Assembly: GCA_003565715.1 (NCBI GenBank)
Contig: PXAV01000128.1
Location: forward strand, 1 to 38,432
Length of the DNA stretch: 38,432 nucleotides
Direction: 5' to 3'
DNA from: Methanosarcinaceae archaeon
GTDB lineage: Archaea > Halobacteriota > Methanosarcinia > Methanosarcinales > Methanosarcinaceae
Position numbers and translations under genes: made by a program. The notes beneath the pieces were generated by a model. It searched no databases. It was not told the DNA's origin and saw nothing but the letters and a program-made list of their open reading frames with translations. Below are positions 23,186 through 31,805 of this stretch, one piece after another (positions within the stretch are counted from its first letter, which is position 1; each line of letters begins with the position of its first letter).

Positions 23186-23380
23186 ATGAAACAGGAATTC
23201 ATAGAGAAGTACTATATTGACAAAAATGTTTCAATCGATATTGGCGGAAAAGATATCTATAAAGGAACAGCTGCAGAATGTGCAGATGGTGTACTTAGCC
23301 TTAAATGGACTAAAGGCGAAGATGAATACACTCATATCGAGATCGATGCAATAAAAGCGATCTGGAAAACAAAAAAATAA
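23186..23380 (+). CDS. 64-aa small basic-barrel-like protein
   Basis: Protein of 64 aa with an AAGGAG SD 9-10 bases before the ATG. It starts MKQEFIEKYYIDKNVSIDIGG and continues as alternating strands (IYKGTAAECADGVLSLKW ... HIEIDAIKAIWK), the pattern of a small SH3-like or Lsm-like barrel. It resembles small conserved proteins of Methanosarcina, but I cannot name a family with certainty. It has no membrane segment. Its 5' leader contains the IS605-type guide-RNA-like element ending 23 bases before the start codon, so the two could be one transcript. Confidence 0.7.
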   Translation: MKQEFIEKYYIDKNVSIDIGGKDIYKGTAAECADGVLSLKWTKGEDEYTHIEIDAIKAIWKTKK

Positions 23381-23796
23381 AATGTTAAATCTATGAAATC
23401 ACTTTTCTTCATTTTTTAAATATGATCTTATAGTTTCACTTTTTTGGGCCTTGATATCTGATAAGAATTCAATACTTTTCTCTGTACTTTATTTTAACCT
23501 CTATTTCATCCTTCAGTGATGTGTTCCCGATATCGCAGGCTGCAAATCATCATAGCTGTAAAAGAAATAATATTTTAAAAAGGCATAAATATTATATTAA
23601 ACCAATTTATGGTGAATTTTACCACAATTGCCGAATGTAGGAGTTCATAGCGGTCGTGTATACAAAAATATAAATGAATTACTATCATACCTCATATGGA
23701 CCACTATATCGTTCACTGCCCTGTAAAACATAAGAGCAGCCTATTAATACATGTATTGACCAAATATAATATGTAAAATAAAGAGGGGTGTGGAAA
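23381..23796. other. Gap without recognised gene
   Basis: These ~416 bases have no ORF of note on either strand. T-rich stretches after 23400 could end the small gene transcript. TATA-like runs at ~23565-23600 and ~23760-23780 probably belong to the SIMPL gene promoter. Nothing else was seen. Confidence 0.5.
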
Positions 23797-24540
23797 TTGA
23801 CAGCGGACAGTTCAGATAAAAAGTCAAATTATATTACAATTGCACTTGCAATAGCTGTAGTGTTACTGGCAGCGACTCTGTACGCCAGTTCCCAGGATAT
23901 GCCTGCAGATACGGTAAACACTATGCAGATGAACGGTTATGCAGAAAAGCAGGTTGTTCCGGATACGGCTACTATCAGTATAGGTGCTGTGGTACAGGCT
24001 CCAACTGCAAAGGAGGCGTCAGAAGAGAATGCAGCTATAATGAGTGCAGTAATTGAGGAGCTAAAGGATATCGGGCTGGAAGACAGCGAGCTTCAGACAT
24101 CGTATGTCTCAGTATCTCCTGTATATGATCATGAGGATAGGCGAACCATCGTAGCCTATTCTGCTTCCAACAGTGTGCGGATTACCACCAAGCAGCTTGA
24201 GATCATTGGACCCATTATAGACGGATCAACTGCATCGGGAGCAAATCAGATAGGTAGCATATCCTTTTCAGTATCTGATGAGATGCGCAAGGACCTTCGT
24301 GAAGAACTTATAGAAGGGGCAGCAAATGATGCGACCTCCAAGGCCCAGACACTTGCCAGCAATCTGGATGTCACAATAGTTGGCGTCAAGACATCATCCA
24401 TAAGCGATGGGACAGGACAGAGGATATACTACGATGTAGTTGAACCAGGGGAGGCGGCTGACAAAGGTATAAGAACTCCGGTGCAGCCGGGCGAATCCAC
24501 TGTATCTATGTCGGTACAGGTTACATACATTATTAGGTAA
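23797..24540 (+). CDS. SIMPL (DUF541) domain protein
   Basis: Exported protein of 247 aa. The TTG at 23797 is preferred, with GAGGGGTG ~7 bases upstream; the listed GTG at 23788 overlaps this SD. A signal anchor lies at ~12-35 (ITIALAIAVVLLAATLYASS). The mature part is a SIMPL/DUF541 domain: MNGYAEKQVVPDTATISIGAVVQAPTAKEASEENAAIMSAVIEELKDIGLEDSELQTSYVSVSPVYD, with the characteristic G.G.......A.......A..A...N.......L...G. The C-terminus ends in strands. Members are periplasmic or surface proteins of poorly known function, some linked to oxidative stress. No operon partners. Confidence 0.87.
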   Translation: MTADSSDKKSNYITIALAIAVVLLAATLYASSQDMPADTVNTMQMNGYAEKQVVPDTATISIGAVVQAPTAKEASEENAAIMSAVIEELKDIGLEDSELQTSYVSVSPVYDHEDRRTIVAYSASNSVRITTKQLEIIGPIIDGSTASGANQIGSISFSVSDEMRKDLREELIEGAANDATSKAQTLASNLDVTIVGVKTSSISDGTGQRIYYDVVEPGEAADKGIRTPVQPGESTVSMSVQVTYIIR

Positions 24541-25106
24541 AAGGCATAGCATATGATTTATGTCACTCAAGAGGTTGCATTTTTAGAACATTTTTATGGC
24601 GGCCACATCGTTGATGAGCATTAAAGGTGGCTGTCATAATACATATTTCAGGGATTTGTGCAATTATATTGAAGAACTGGGGATGCCTTGTTGAACTTTT
24701 TTGCAATACATGGATGCATACCTGAATACAGCGATTCTACATGTATACTTATCAATCTGAAGATGCTTATGAGACTTTGCGATCTTATAATAAGTCCTGC
24801 CTCTAATTGAGTACACATCTTTGATTGCGTCCTTTATTGCATGCACCTGGGTTAATGGACCAGCTTCTGGAACGTATGGAATGGAGGACGTATGAGCTGT
24901 GCGTGGAATAAAGTAATGGAGCCGCAGCTATAACAGGTCGACCTTCGTTTCCGCTGGGTAATTTTTTCTGCATCATACAGGAAATAAAATAAAAAAGACA
25001 TAAAAAATTTAAAAAGAAGGAAAAAAGGGAAACAAGCAGACAAGGTTGATGCTCGTGTTATGGACATTGGTCTGCATGTTAATTACTAATTTACAGAAAA
25101 ACACAT
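24541..25106. other. Gap with possible decayed coding sequence on minus strand
   Basis: This 566-base gap has no intact gene. On the minus strand between about 24960 and 24664, coding-like text runs through two frames: GNEGRPVIAAAPLLYSTHSS in one, then PEAGPLTQVHAIKDAIKDVY and SIRGRTYYKIAKSHK in the other, ending IPSSSI. A single frameshift near 24880 would join them. I cannot name the family. It may be a broken gene or chance. Confidence 0.35.
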
Positions 25107-25730
25107 CTAATAATCATGGGCTGCCCAAGGTATCTCATGTATCTCAACAGGTGTTCCCCACTGGTAAATGGTCATTACATCGGTCTTGAGTTCGCCAACA
25201 AATAGTATGCGCATTCCGTCTGCCTCATATCTTGAATCAAGCTCCAATGGCAGATATTGTTCCCCATCGTCACCGACAATACCGTAGAATCCACCTTCCA
25301 GGTCCACATATGTGATAGTACCATGCCCATATACGAATTCAGCTTCTCCTTGTTCTGCTACTGCCATTATCTCTACTGGTATGCCCCACATCTGGGCAGT
25401 TACAATATCATCCTTTACCTGAGCAACGAAAGTTACTTCCATTCCATCCTGGGAATACATCTCATCCAGGTTCAATGGGTAGAACTGCTGTCCCAGATCT
25501 GTCAGTATACCATAGAAACCGCCTTCCAGGTCAACAAATATAACAGTTCCATCTGCAGCTATGAGCTCAATGTCACTTACCTCATCCTCATCTGTTATCT
25601 CTTCATCTATACCATTGTCTATACAGCCACTGGACAGTACAAGGAGTGATAACAATACAATAGCCATGAGAAAAATAAATATTCTACCCGGCCCTGTCCT
25701 CTCTTTAGGTCTATATGTGTTGGTCTTCAT
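25107..25730 (-). CDS. Lipoprotein with two internal repeats
   Basis: Protein of 207 aa from the ATG at 25730 (MKTNTYRPKERTG); the listed TTG is three codons earlier. A lipoprotein signal ends LLVLSSGC (lipid Cys ~36), followed by an acidic spacer. The mature part has two ~75-residue repeats, each beginning GT(V/I)xxVDLEGGFYGI and containing QxxPLxLD..Y..DGM...FV...K.D..T...WG.PVEI. Each repeat is probably a small beta-barrel. The function is unknown; similar lipoproteins occur on the surface of methanogens. It stands alone. Confidence 0.85.
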   Translation of the reverse strand: MKTNTYRPKERTGPGRIFIFLMAIVLLSLLVLSSGCIDNGIDEEITDEDEVSDIELIAADGTVIFVDLEGGFYGILTDLGQQFYPLNLDEMYSQDGMEVTFVAQVKDDIVTAQMWGIPVEIMAVAEQGEAEFVYGHGTITYVDLEGGFYGIVGDDGEQYLPLELDSRYEADGMRILFVGELKTDVMTIYQWGTPVEIHEIPWAAHDY

Positions 25731-26713
25731 AATTAACAATTGAATTCAATCCTAATAAACAATTCGTTAACCTCAAAACCGTTTGAAGTTATTGCGTCTT
25801 GATTTTCTTTTAATACCATCTTTGATGATCGTATCACGCTTTTACATAAAAATAGTAATCAACAGCATCAGCAATTATATTTAAATGATGTCTGTACCTC
25901 TATTATGAAATAGATAGAATCAGTAAGATCTTTGTTTCTCCTCTGAGAATAAATAGGCACCTTTAATCTTTTTCACTCTGATCGATACAAATGAGCTTGC
26001 TTTCATATGCTGAAGATTTTGGTTATTTTCCTTTCCGTGTTTAAAGGTCTACCATTTGAAGCATGAAGTAATCCTCATAATAGACGGTGCATTTAACAGC
26101 ATTGTCTAAAAAAGAAAAAAGAAAAAGAGGTGTGATTAAATTTCCAATGGCAAGCAAAACTTGATATATTAAATCAAGTAAATCTTAATAAGATTTAATT
26201 CTATTTATAGCTATCGTACAATCTATATAAAATATGGCTAATGAATCTGTTTTAACCCTCCTTTTGCATTGCTCTAAAATAAGTTAAATCAAGCTAATCT
26301 GTTATGGGGATTTTCATCATTAAAATAGGATCAGATAAATACAATCAAGTAACCAGAAAGTAAAATGAGTATAACCTTGCTGGCATTTTCTGGAATGGAC
26401 CTTAAATACGCAGAGCTTCTCAAAGCCCGGCTTTAATAGATAGATCGGCTTGAAAAGAAAATGAACATGTTCCTTGTTGCAGTAAAGATATAAGACCGCT
26501 CTTTGCTGGGATCCTATCGCTTTTAAGATATATGCTTCTTATTTTTAAAGTCGTTATTCTGAATATCAAAAATTCGGATGATGATTTAGTTGAGGCCATA
26601 AAAAAGTACCCATTAGGGATGAGTCAGGTATATGTGATTGATTTTAATATGGAGTACCGTGGTTGCAATGAAGTAAAAAAGAAAAGATATCTACATTGGA
26701 CTATAGGTTTCAT
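25731..26713. other. Long gap without recognised gene
   Basis: This is nearly 1 kb of AT-rich DNA with no supported gene. The 61-aa plus-strand ORF at 26532 has no SD or recognisable features. The first 200 bases hold TATA-like sequence for the lipoprotein promoter. Short coding-like patches near 26340-26440 are broken by stops. Repeats of AAATCAAGTAA-type sequence at ~26173, ~26286 and ~26343 are loose and may be chance. No tRNA, rRNA or CRISPR was seen. Confidence 0.5.
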
Positions 26714-27139
26714 CTAAATAATACCAATCGCCAGAAGCAGGAACTGCACGGGACTGCCAAAACCAGCTATTACAAGGATGTTGTTTGTTACGATAAGTAC
26801 TCCCATAAGAGATATTACAAGGATAGTCATGTTCCATACCCTGTGCTGACCTATGTTGACAAAGTAAATGTATTGTAAGAACAACAGCAACATGAATAAT
26901 AGTTTAATTACAGCTATTATGACAAATCCATACATTTCAATGAACCATGCCATAACTATGTTCCCTTCATACCCAATTTTATTCTCAATGGCAAATACCG
27001 TTGTTATTATGTCTCCAATCACATAAAAAAGAAAAATGTATTTACTGTCATAGAAAAATTGTTTTATGTCTATGTTTATGTTTTTATCAGATTGCCCGAA
27101 TCTGCTGTAAACTACCCCAGACCCCTGAAAACTATTCAA
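26714..27139 (-). CDS. Small polytopic membrane protein (DUF5658-like)
   Basis: Protein of 141 aa starting at TTG 27139, supported by the SD GAGGAG 7 bases upstream. It has about four hydrophobic segments: ~35-50 (FLFYVIGDIITTVFAI), ~62-90, ~100-115 and ~120-141. The motif GDIITTVFAIENKIGYEGNIVMAWFIEMYGF resembles DUF5658-type proteins, which have a D-x-x-T-T segment followed by E.NP-like residues. Function unknown. Downstream of the amylase on the same strand by 56 bases, so possibly co-transcribed with it. Confidence 0.72.
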   Translation of the reverse strand: MNSFQGSGVVYSRFGQSDKNINIDIKQFFYDSKYIFLFYVIGDIITTVFAIENKIGYEGNIVMAWFIEMYGFVIIAVIKLLFMLLLFLQYIYFVNIGQHRVWNMTILVISLMGVLIVTNNILVIAGFGSPVQFLLLAIGII

Positions 27140-27195
27140 ATGTAACTCCTCATATACAATAAGTTACGAGGCCTTTTAACTTTTGAGAAACAATG

Positions 27196-28701
27196 TTACT
27201 TTACAAACTCTTTAAACACTCTGGATAATTCCGGAACCCAGACCGAAACCGACCCGGCCTTGCACCTGAATTCTCCAAAACCTTCCTCATTTGTTACTAC
27301 TGGTTCAGCGATATGCTCTGTAAGATCACTATACGTAGTATTGGCAGCCGTTGTTTGCATATACTTGTAACCGTCATCGCCGTTACTAAGGATAACTGCC
27401 ATCCCGCCAACATGTCCCTTATCTCCGGTGCGCGTCCATCCTACACAATTTGGATTATTAAAATAGTCATATTGTTCTCCATAAGCACAGCTCTTACGTA
27501 CCTGCAGGAATCTATCTATCATCCATCGATGACTATCCATCCATATCTCATACTCCTGTCCATCTCTTCCTTTGTCCCTGTAGTGTGCACCATAGTAGTC
27601 AGCAAAAAATACACATGGATATCCATCTTTTCTTAAAAGAATAAGAGCATATGCCAGGGGTTTGAACCATGCTTCTACTACTGATTCAAGTGCCTGAAGA
27701 GGCTGTGAGTCATGGTTGCTTACAAGAGTTACAGCCAGTTGCGGGTATCCTTTTACAAGGGTATTATCAAAAATTCTCTGCAGATCGTAGCTGTTTCCCT
27801 GTTTTGATGCTGCTGCAAAGTTGTAATGCAGGTTCACATCAAAAAGCATTGTGTTACCTCCGGTAGCTTTAATGAAGTTCTTCAATGCATCACAATTGCC
27901 TGACCAGTACTCACCGACTGCAAAGAGATCTTTTTTTGCATGTTTGCGCATATGGTTAAGCCACTCAGAAAAGAAACTTGATCTTACGTGCTTTGCTGCG
28001 TCAAAGCGGAATCCATCGACTCCGGTAGTGTCCAGGAACCACTCTCCCCAGTAAAAAAGCTCATTTTTAACATCTGGGTTGCTAAAATCAAGATTACATC
28101 CCATTAAATAATCGAAGTTCCCTTTTTCAAGGTCCACGTTGTGATCAAAGACCTTACCTTCAAATAAATAAACAGCGTTTTTTTGCTCATCAAGTGCATT
28201 GTGATCAGCTGCATTAAAATGCCACCAATGCCATTGCATTTCAGAGTAGATCCCTTTTCGTCCCGGAAAATCAAAATGTGTCCAGGCTTTGATCACTTGA
28301 AGGTCCCCGTTAGCTTCATTGCGGTTTTCAGGGTTGTATGGTGTGGCTTTGAACTCCTCCGGGTGATCACCACCAAGCCTGTGATTGAAAACAACATCTG
28401 CATATACTCTAAGTCCTGCCCCATGGGCTGCATTTATGGCACATATGAATTCATCCTTTGTTCCATATTTTGTGCGCACGGTCCCTTTCTGATCAAACTC
28501 CCCCAGGTCAAAATGATCATAAACACCATATCCAGCATCATATCCTCCTCCGCTGCCTTTGTATGCAGGAGGCATCCAAACCGAGGTGATCCCAGCATCT
28601 GCAAGCTCAGAGACATTATTGAGAAGATGTTCCCATAATGTTCCGTCAGCTGGCGTATACCAGTGGAAATACTGCATCATAGCACCAGTGTATTCTTCCA
28701 T
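27196..28701 (-). CDS. Cytoplasmic alpha-amylase (GH13)
   Basis: Protein of 501 aa without a signal peptide, so intracellular. It is a full GH13 alpha-amylase: YFHWYTPADGTLWEHLLN, GITSVWMPPAYKG, the region YADVVFNHRLGGD (motif I), GFRFDAAKH (motif II, nucleophile Asp), VGEYW (motif III, acid/base Glu) and VSNHDSQ (motif IV, Asp). The protein resembles bacterial cytoplasmic alpha-amylase (GH13 subfamily 5), which cleaves alpha-1,4-glucans. In a methanogen it would act on stored glycogen. SD AAGGAGA precedes the ATG. Its close fit to a bacterial type suggests gene transfer (inference). Confidence 0.94.
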   Translation of the reverse strand: MEEYTGAMMQYFHWYTPADGTLWEHLLNNVSELADAGITSVWMPPAYKGSGGGYDAGYGVYDHFDLGEFDQKGTVRTKYGTKDEFICAINAAHGAGLRVYADVVFNHRLGGDHPEEFKATPYNPENRNEANGDLQVIKAWTHFDFPGRKGIYSEMQWHWWHFNAADHNALDEQKNAVYLFEGKVFDHNVDLEKGNFDYLMGCNLDFSNPDVKNELFYWGEWFLDTTGVDGFRFDAAKHVRSSFFSEWLNHMRKHAKKDLFAVGEYWSGNCDALKNFIKATGGNTMLFDVNLHYNFAAASKQGNSYDLQRIFDNTLVKGYPQLAVTLVSNHDSQPLQALESVVEAWFKPLAYALILLRKDGYPCVFFADYYGAHYRDKGRDGQEYEIWMDSHRWMIDRFLQVRKSCAYGEQYDYFNNPNCVGWTRTGDKGHVGGMAVILSNGDDGYKYMQTTAANTTYSDLTEHIAEPVVTNEEGFGEFRCKAGSVSVWVPELSRVFKEFVK

Positions 28702-28805
28702 TTTTTTCTCCTTTATCCTAATTCTGGGAAAGAACTATATGAACTATGTGGAATATATGGACCATATCCGTAAAACTATTATCCTGAATGGTTATTTTGA
28801 TTATT

Positions 28806-29501
28806 ATGGATAGAGTCCTGCTTACCTGGCATGGTCATTCATGTTTTCAGATAGATACTGGAGCAACTACTGTACTTATAGATCCCTTTATATCGGGTAA
28901 TCCAAATGCAGCAGTCAGCATAGAAGAGCTTGACCCGGATATTGTTGCTGTGACCCACGGTCACAGGGATCATCTGGGAGATACTGTGGAAATTGCAACA
29001 AGGAAGGATTGTATGGTCGTATGCATACATGAGCTTTCACAGTATCTAAGGTCAAAGGGAATAAAGACAACAGGAATGAATATAGGGGGGACAGTTGAGA
29101 TTGGTGATATACTCTTAACAATGACAGACGCACGCCATTCCTCATCCATTGATGAATCAGGATGGTGTTTTGATGGTGGCAGGGCTGCAGGCTTTATCAT
29201 AAGATCAAAAGGGATCTCGATATATCATGCAGGAGATACGGCTATATTTTCGGATATGGAGCTTATATCAAGACTATACCAGCCGCATGTAGCTCTTTTA
29301 CCCATTGGTGGCAGATACACAATGGGTCCAAAGGATGCCGCACTTGCTGTTGAGATGCTGTGCCCGGAAATTGTAGTTCCAATGCACTATGGAACTTTTG
29401 ATCATATAGCACAGGACCCTGTGTTTTTTTCGGATTGTGTGAAAAAGGTATCCAGTGCTGAAGTCATAATTATGGGCATTGGCAGTGATCTTTGGCTATA
29501 A
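28806..29501 (+). CDS. UPF0173 metallo-beta-lactamase-fold hydrolase
   Basis: Protein of 231 aa from ATG 28806; the listed ATG at 28788 adds six hydrophobic residues and no SD is seen for either, so the message may be nearly leaderless. Motifs: VLLTWHGHSCFQI at the start, VTHGHRDHLGD (the HxHxDH metal motif, ~49-56), TDARHSSS, YHAGDTAIFSDME and PMHYGTFD. This pattern and length fit UPF0173, Zn-dependent hydrolases of the MBL fold with unknown substrate. It is divergent from the amylase, sharing an AT-rich promoter region. Confidence 0.92.
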   Translation: MDRVLLTWHGHSCFQIDTGATTVLIDPFISGNPNAAVSIEELDPDIVAVTHGHRDHLGDTVEIATRKDCMVVCIHELSQYLRSKGIKTTGMNIGGTVEIGDILLTMTDARHSSSIDESGWCFDGGRAAGFIIRSKGISIYHAGDTAIFSDMELISRLYQPHVALLPIGGRYTMGPKDAALAVEMLCPEIVVPMHYGTFDHIAQDPVFFSDCVKKVSSAEVIIMGIGSDLWL

Positions 29502-29910
29502 TTGACCATAATTATAAAGTCGATTCTAATGGACTTGTGATGCATGTTCGCCAGCGATATCTTAGGACAATCTACATTTGAAAATATTTAATAATTCTTA
29601 TACTATAGATAGGTTTATATTCAATGGTGTCGAATCAGTATTTGGCAAAAGTCGAGTTACAGTTATTATACAATATATGTATCCCCTCTAGTTCTCGTCA
29701 TACGACTTTTGCCTTTTGTACACTTTACTGGTGCCAGATAGTCCTTGAACGTTCTGAGCCCTGTATTTGGACTAAGGACCCACTATAACAGGCCACAATA
29801 TAAAAAATAATAAAGTAATATATGTAGGATAGTTATATACCCAAAGAGTATATAACCAATTTTCTAACTGTCGGGTGGATCAGCTGCAACCCGTTACAAA
29901 GAGTTGCAGT
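29502..29910. other. Gap with a long inverted repeat
   Basis: There is no gene in these ~410 bases. It holds the 11-bp inverted repeat at 29644-29713, AT-rich promoter-like stretches (29580-29640 and 29800-29850) and a hairpin at the end of the symporter gene (29884-29909). Confidence 0.5.
29644..29713 (+). repeat. 11-bp inverted repeat with 48-base spacer
   Basis: GGCAAAAGTCG (29644-29654) and CGACTTTTGCC (29703-29713) are perfect inverted copies. The region is preceded by an AT-rich TATA-like stretch (TATACTATAGATAGG) and followed by TTTTG. It could be a small RNA closed by a long stem, a regulatory site, or old element ends. No coding sequence overlaps it. Confidence 0.6.
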
Positions 29911-31506
29911 TCACTTTCTTTTCCTTGTAAAACATTTATCCAGATGTTCATCAGGTATTGGTTTTGTCATAAGGCTTACTACAATGCCTGCGATAAATGC
30001 AAGGGGGGTGGCAATGAGTATAGGGTCTACAAGGGTCCATGTACCTGTGATCAAAGTTTCAACACCAAACAGTGCCTTACTTATGCCAAGTGGTACTGCT
30101 TCTGAACTGCGGACAAAGGTAAGCCAGAACAGACTTGAAAAAGTTCCCACAAGTAGACTGGCAATTGCTCCTTCCCTAGTCATGCGTTTCCAGAAAAGGG
30201 CACCTGTGTACATTGGAAGGAAAGCTGCTGCACAAAGTCCAAAGAAGATGGCAGTTGCCCTGGCAATTATGCTTATTGGAAGCATGTATGCAAGTATAAC
30301 ACTTCCAAGGATCGTTATTGCAATTGCCACTCTGGTTATACTTATTGTCTTCCCAAGGTCTCCTTTTTTGACGTACTCGCGATAAAAATCATGACCAATA
30401 GCTGTACCCATTGTATGATACTGGGAGCTCAGAGTAGACATAGCTGCAGCCAGTAATGTAAGCATAAAAAGGACCACGAACAGATCCGGCATGGCACTAT
30501 TGATATATTCCGGTATAATAAGGTCTGTATTACCACCAGCAGCAGCAAGGGAAATCATGCCTGTATTTTGATAGAAGTATACGTTTGAGAGTGCTCCCAC
30601 CGTAAAGGCAACCCCTGTCATCATAAGGATGAATGGCCCTCCAACAAAAACGGCCTTGTTGAGTGCAGCATCGTTTCTTACTGTCATGAACCTGACAGCC
30701 AGTTGTGGCTGGGCAAGCACGCCTATACCAACTCCAAGTACAAGGGTTGATACAAGTGTCCACCATATCGGTGTTCCAAATGCTGGCATTGATGTCCAGC
30801 CCAGATGCCCCCCGGCAGCAAGGCCTTCGGGCACAAGGTGATTCATTGCTGTAAGGGCGGAATGGGCAGCATTTATACCACCAAGTGTTATGTAGGTGAA
30901 AGAAAGCAGGAATATCATCCCTATAAACATAAGAGCACCCTGAAGGGCATCTGTATACATCACTGCTATGAGCCCACCTGTGATCACATAGGCAGCTACT
31001 ATGACGGTCAATATGAGGACAGCAATATCATAGTTTATGTTAAGTGTGGCTTCAATGAACCTTGCCCCGCCAATAAGTACAATACCTGCATAAAGGGGCA
31101 TGAAAACACCTATAAGTGCACCTGAGAATCCTTGTATGAACCGGGACTGGAATCTTCTTCCAAGAAGTTCCGGGAATGTTACAGCTCTGAGATTTAAACT
31201 CATGCGCCTTGTCCTTGAACCAAAGAAGACAAAAGCTATGAAGATACCAACTATTATATTCATGACAGCAAGCCAGAGAAGCCCCATTCCAAGTGCACCT
31301 GCCGCTCCTCCAAACCCGATGATCGCAGATGTACTTATAAAAGTGGCACCATATGATAACGCAAGCACATAAGGGTGTACGTTCCTCCCGGCTATCATGT
31401 AGTCTTCGGTCAGCTTTGTCTTCTTATAACCAAGCCACCCAAGGTAAAACATAATCATAAGGTAGATAAGTATGAACACCCCGATAACAGGTGTACTTAC
31501 CGGCAT
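29911..31506 (-). CDS. Sodium:solute symporter (SSS family)
   Basis: Protein of 531 aa with about 13 membrane helices, the SSS (SLC5-like) fold: opening VFILIYLMIMFYLGWLGYKKTKLTEDYMIAGRNVHPYVLALSYGATFISTSAIIGFGG, later AAYVITGGLIAVMYTDALQGALMF (family signature), QPQLAVRFMTV, and LAAAMSTLSSQYHTMGTAIGHDFY. It moves a solute with Na+ across the membrane; the substrate cannot be told. The start overlaps the stop of the 41-aa accessory peptide (TAATG). A close paralogue is at 31806, ~300 bases upstream on the same strand. These could be amino acid, betaine or organic acid carriers. Confidence 0.94.
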   Translation of the reverse strand: MPVSTPVIGVFILIYLMIMFYLGWLGYKKTKLTEDYMIAGRNVHPYVLALSYGATFISTSAIIGFGGAAGALGMGLLWLAVMNIIVGIFIAFVFFGSRTRRMSLNLRAVTFPELLGRRFQSRFIQGFSGALIGVFMPLYAGIVLIGGARFIEATLNINYDIAVLILTVIVAAYVITGGLIAVMYTDALQGALMFIGMIFLLSFTYITLGGINAAHSALTAMNHLVPEGLAAGGHLGWTSMPAFGTPIWWTLVSTLVLGVGIGVLAQPQLAVRFMTVRNDAALNKAVFVGGPFILMMTGVAFTVGALSNVYFYQNTGMISLAAAGGNTDLIIPEYINSAMPDLFVVLFMLTLLAAAMSTLSSQYHTMGTAIGHDFYREYVKKGDLGKTISITRVAIAITILGSVILAYMLPISIIARATAIFFGLCAAAFLPMYTGALFWKRMTREGAIASLLVGTFSSLFWLTFVRSSEAVPLGISKALFGVETLITGTWTLVDPILIATPLAFIAGIVVSLMTKPIPDEHLDKCFTRKRK

Positions 31507-31631
31507 TATTCCACGTCCTCATCATCCAAACCATCGTTCCATTTTATAGCACCATAGATCATACAACCTATAGCACTTATAAAACAAAGTATATATGCAA
31601 TCCAAATATATGGGTCATCTATTCCAAGCAT
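31506..31631 (-). CDS. Symporter small accessory peptide (41 aa)
   Basis: Too short for the ORF track. The product is MLGIDDPYIWIAYILCFISA, then GCMIYGAIKWNDGLDDEDVE: one membrane helix (~10-29) with a conserved-looking Trp-Asn end and an acidic tail. The stop codon overlaps the symporter ATG (TAATG), so translation is coupled. Short one-helix peptides upstream of SSS symporter genes are known as small accessory proteins in archaea and bacteria. The size, position and topology fit. Confidence 0.82.
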   Translation of the reverse strand: MLGIDDPYIWIAYILCFISAIGCMIYGAIKWNDGLDDEDVE

Positions 31632-31805
31632 TTAAATCCCTTCTTATCTTTCTGTATATGTAATCTAATAAAGCTACATTTGGGTGAGCTGCTAGTACAT
31701 TTTTTAATATAAGCTTTATGTAAGCCTTTCTTATTTGCTATTGCTTTTATTTTCCTTCATCTATCAAATGGGTCACGTGTCTGCCTTTTGTTACAGATAT
31801 AACAT

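Noticed and set aside
25731-26713. CRISPR array or tRNA in the longest gap
   Set aside because: No regular repeats with spacers and no cloverleaf-like arms or T-loop sequence seen.
26532-26717. 61-aa plus-strand ORF in the long gap
   Set aside because: No SD, no recognisable motif, and it overlaps the end of the membrane-protein gene on the other strand.
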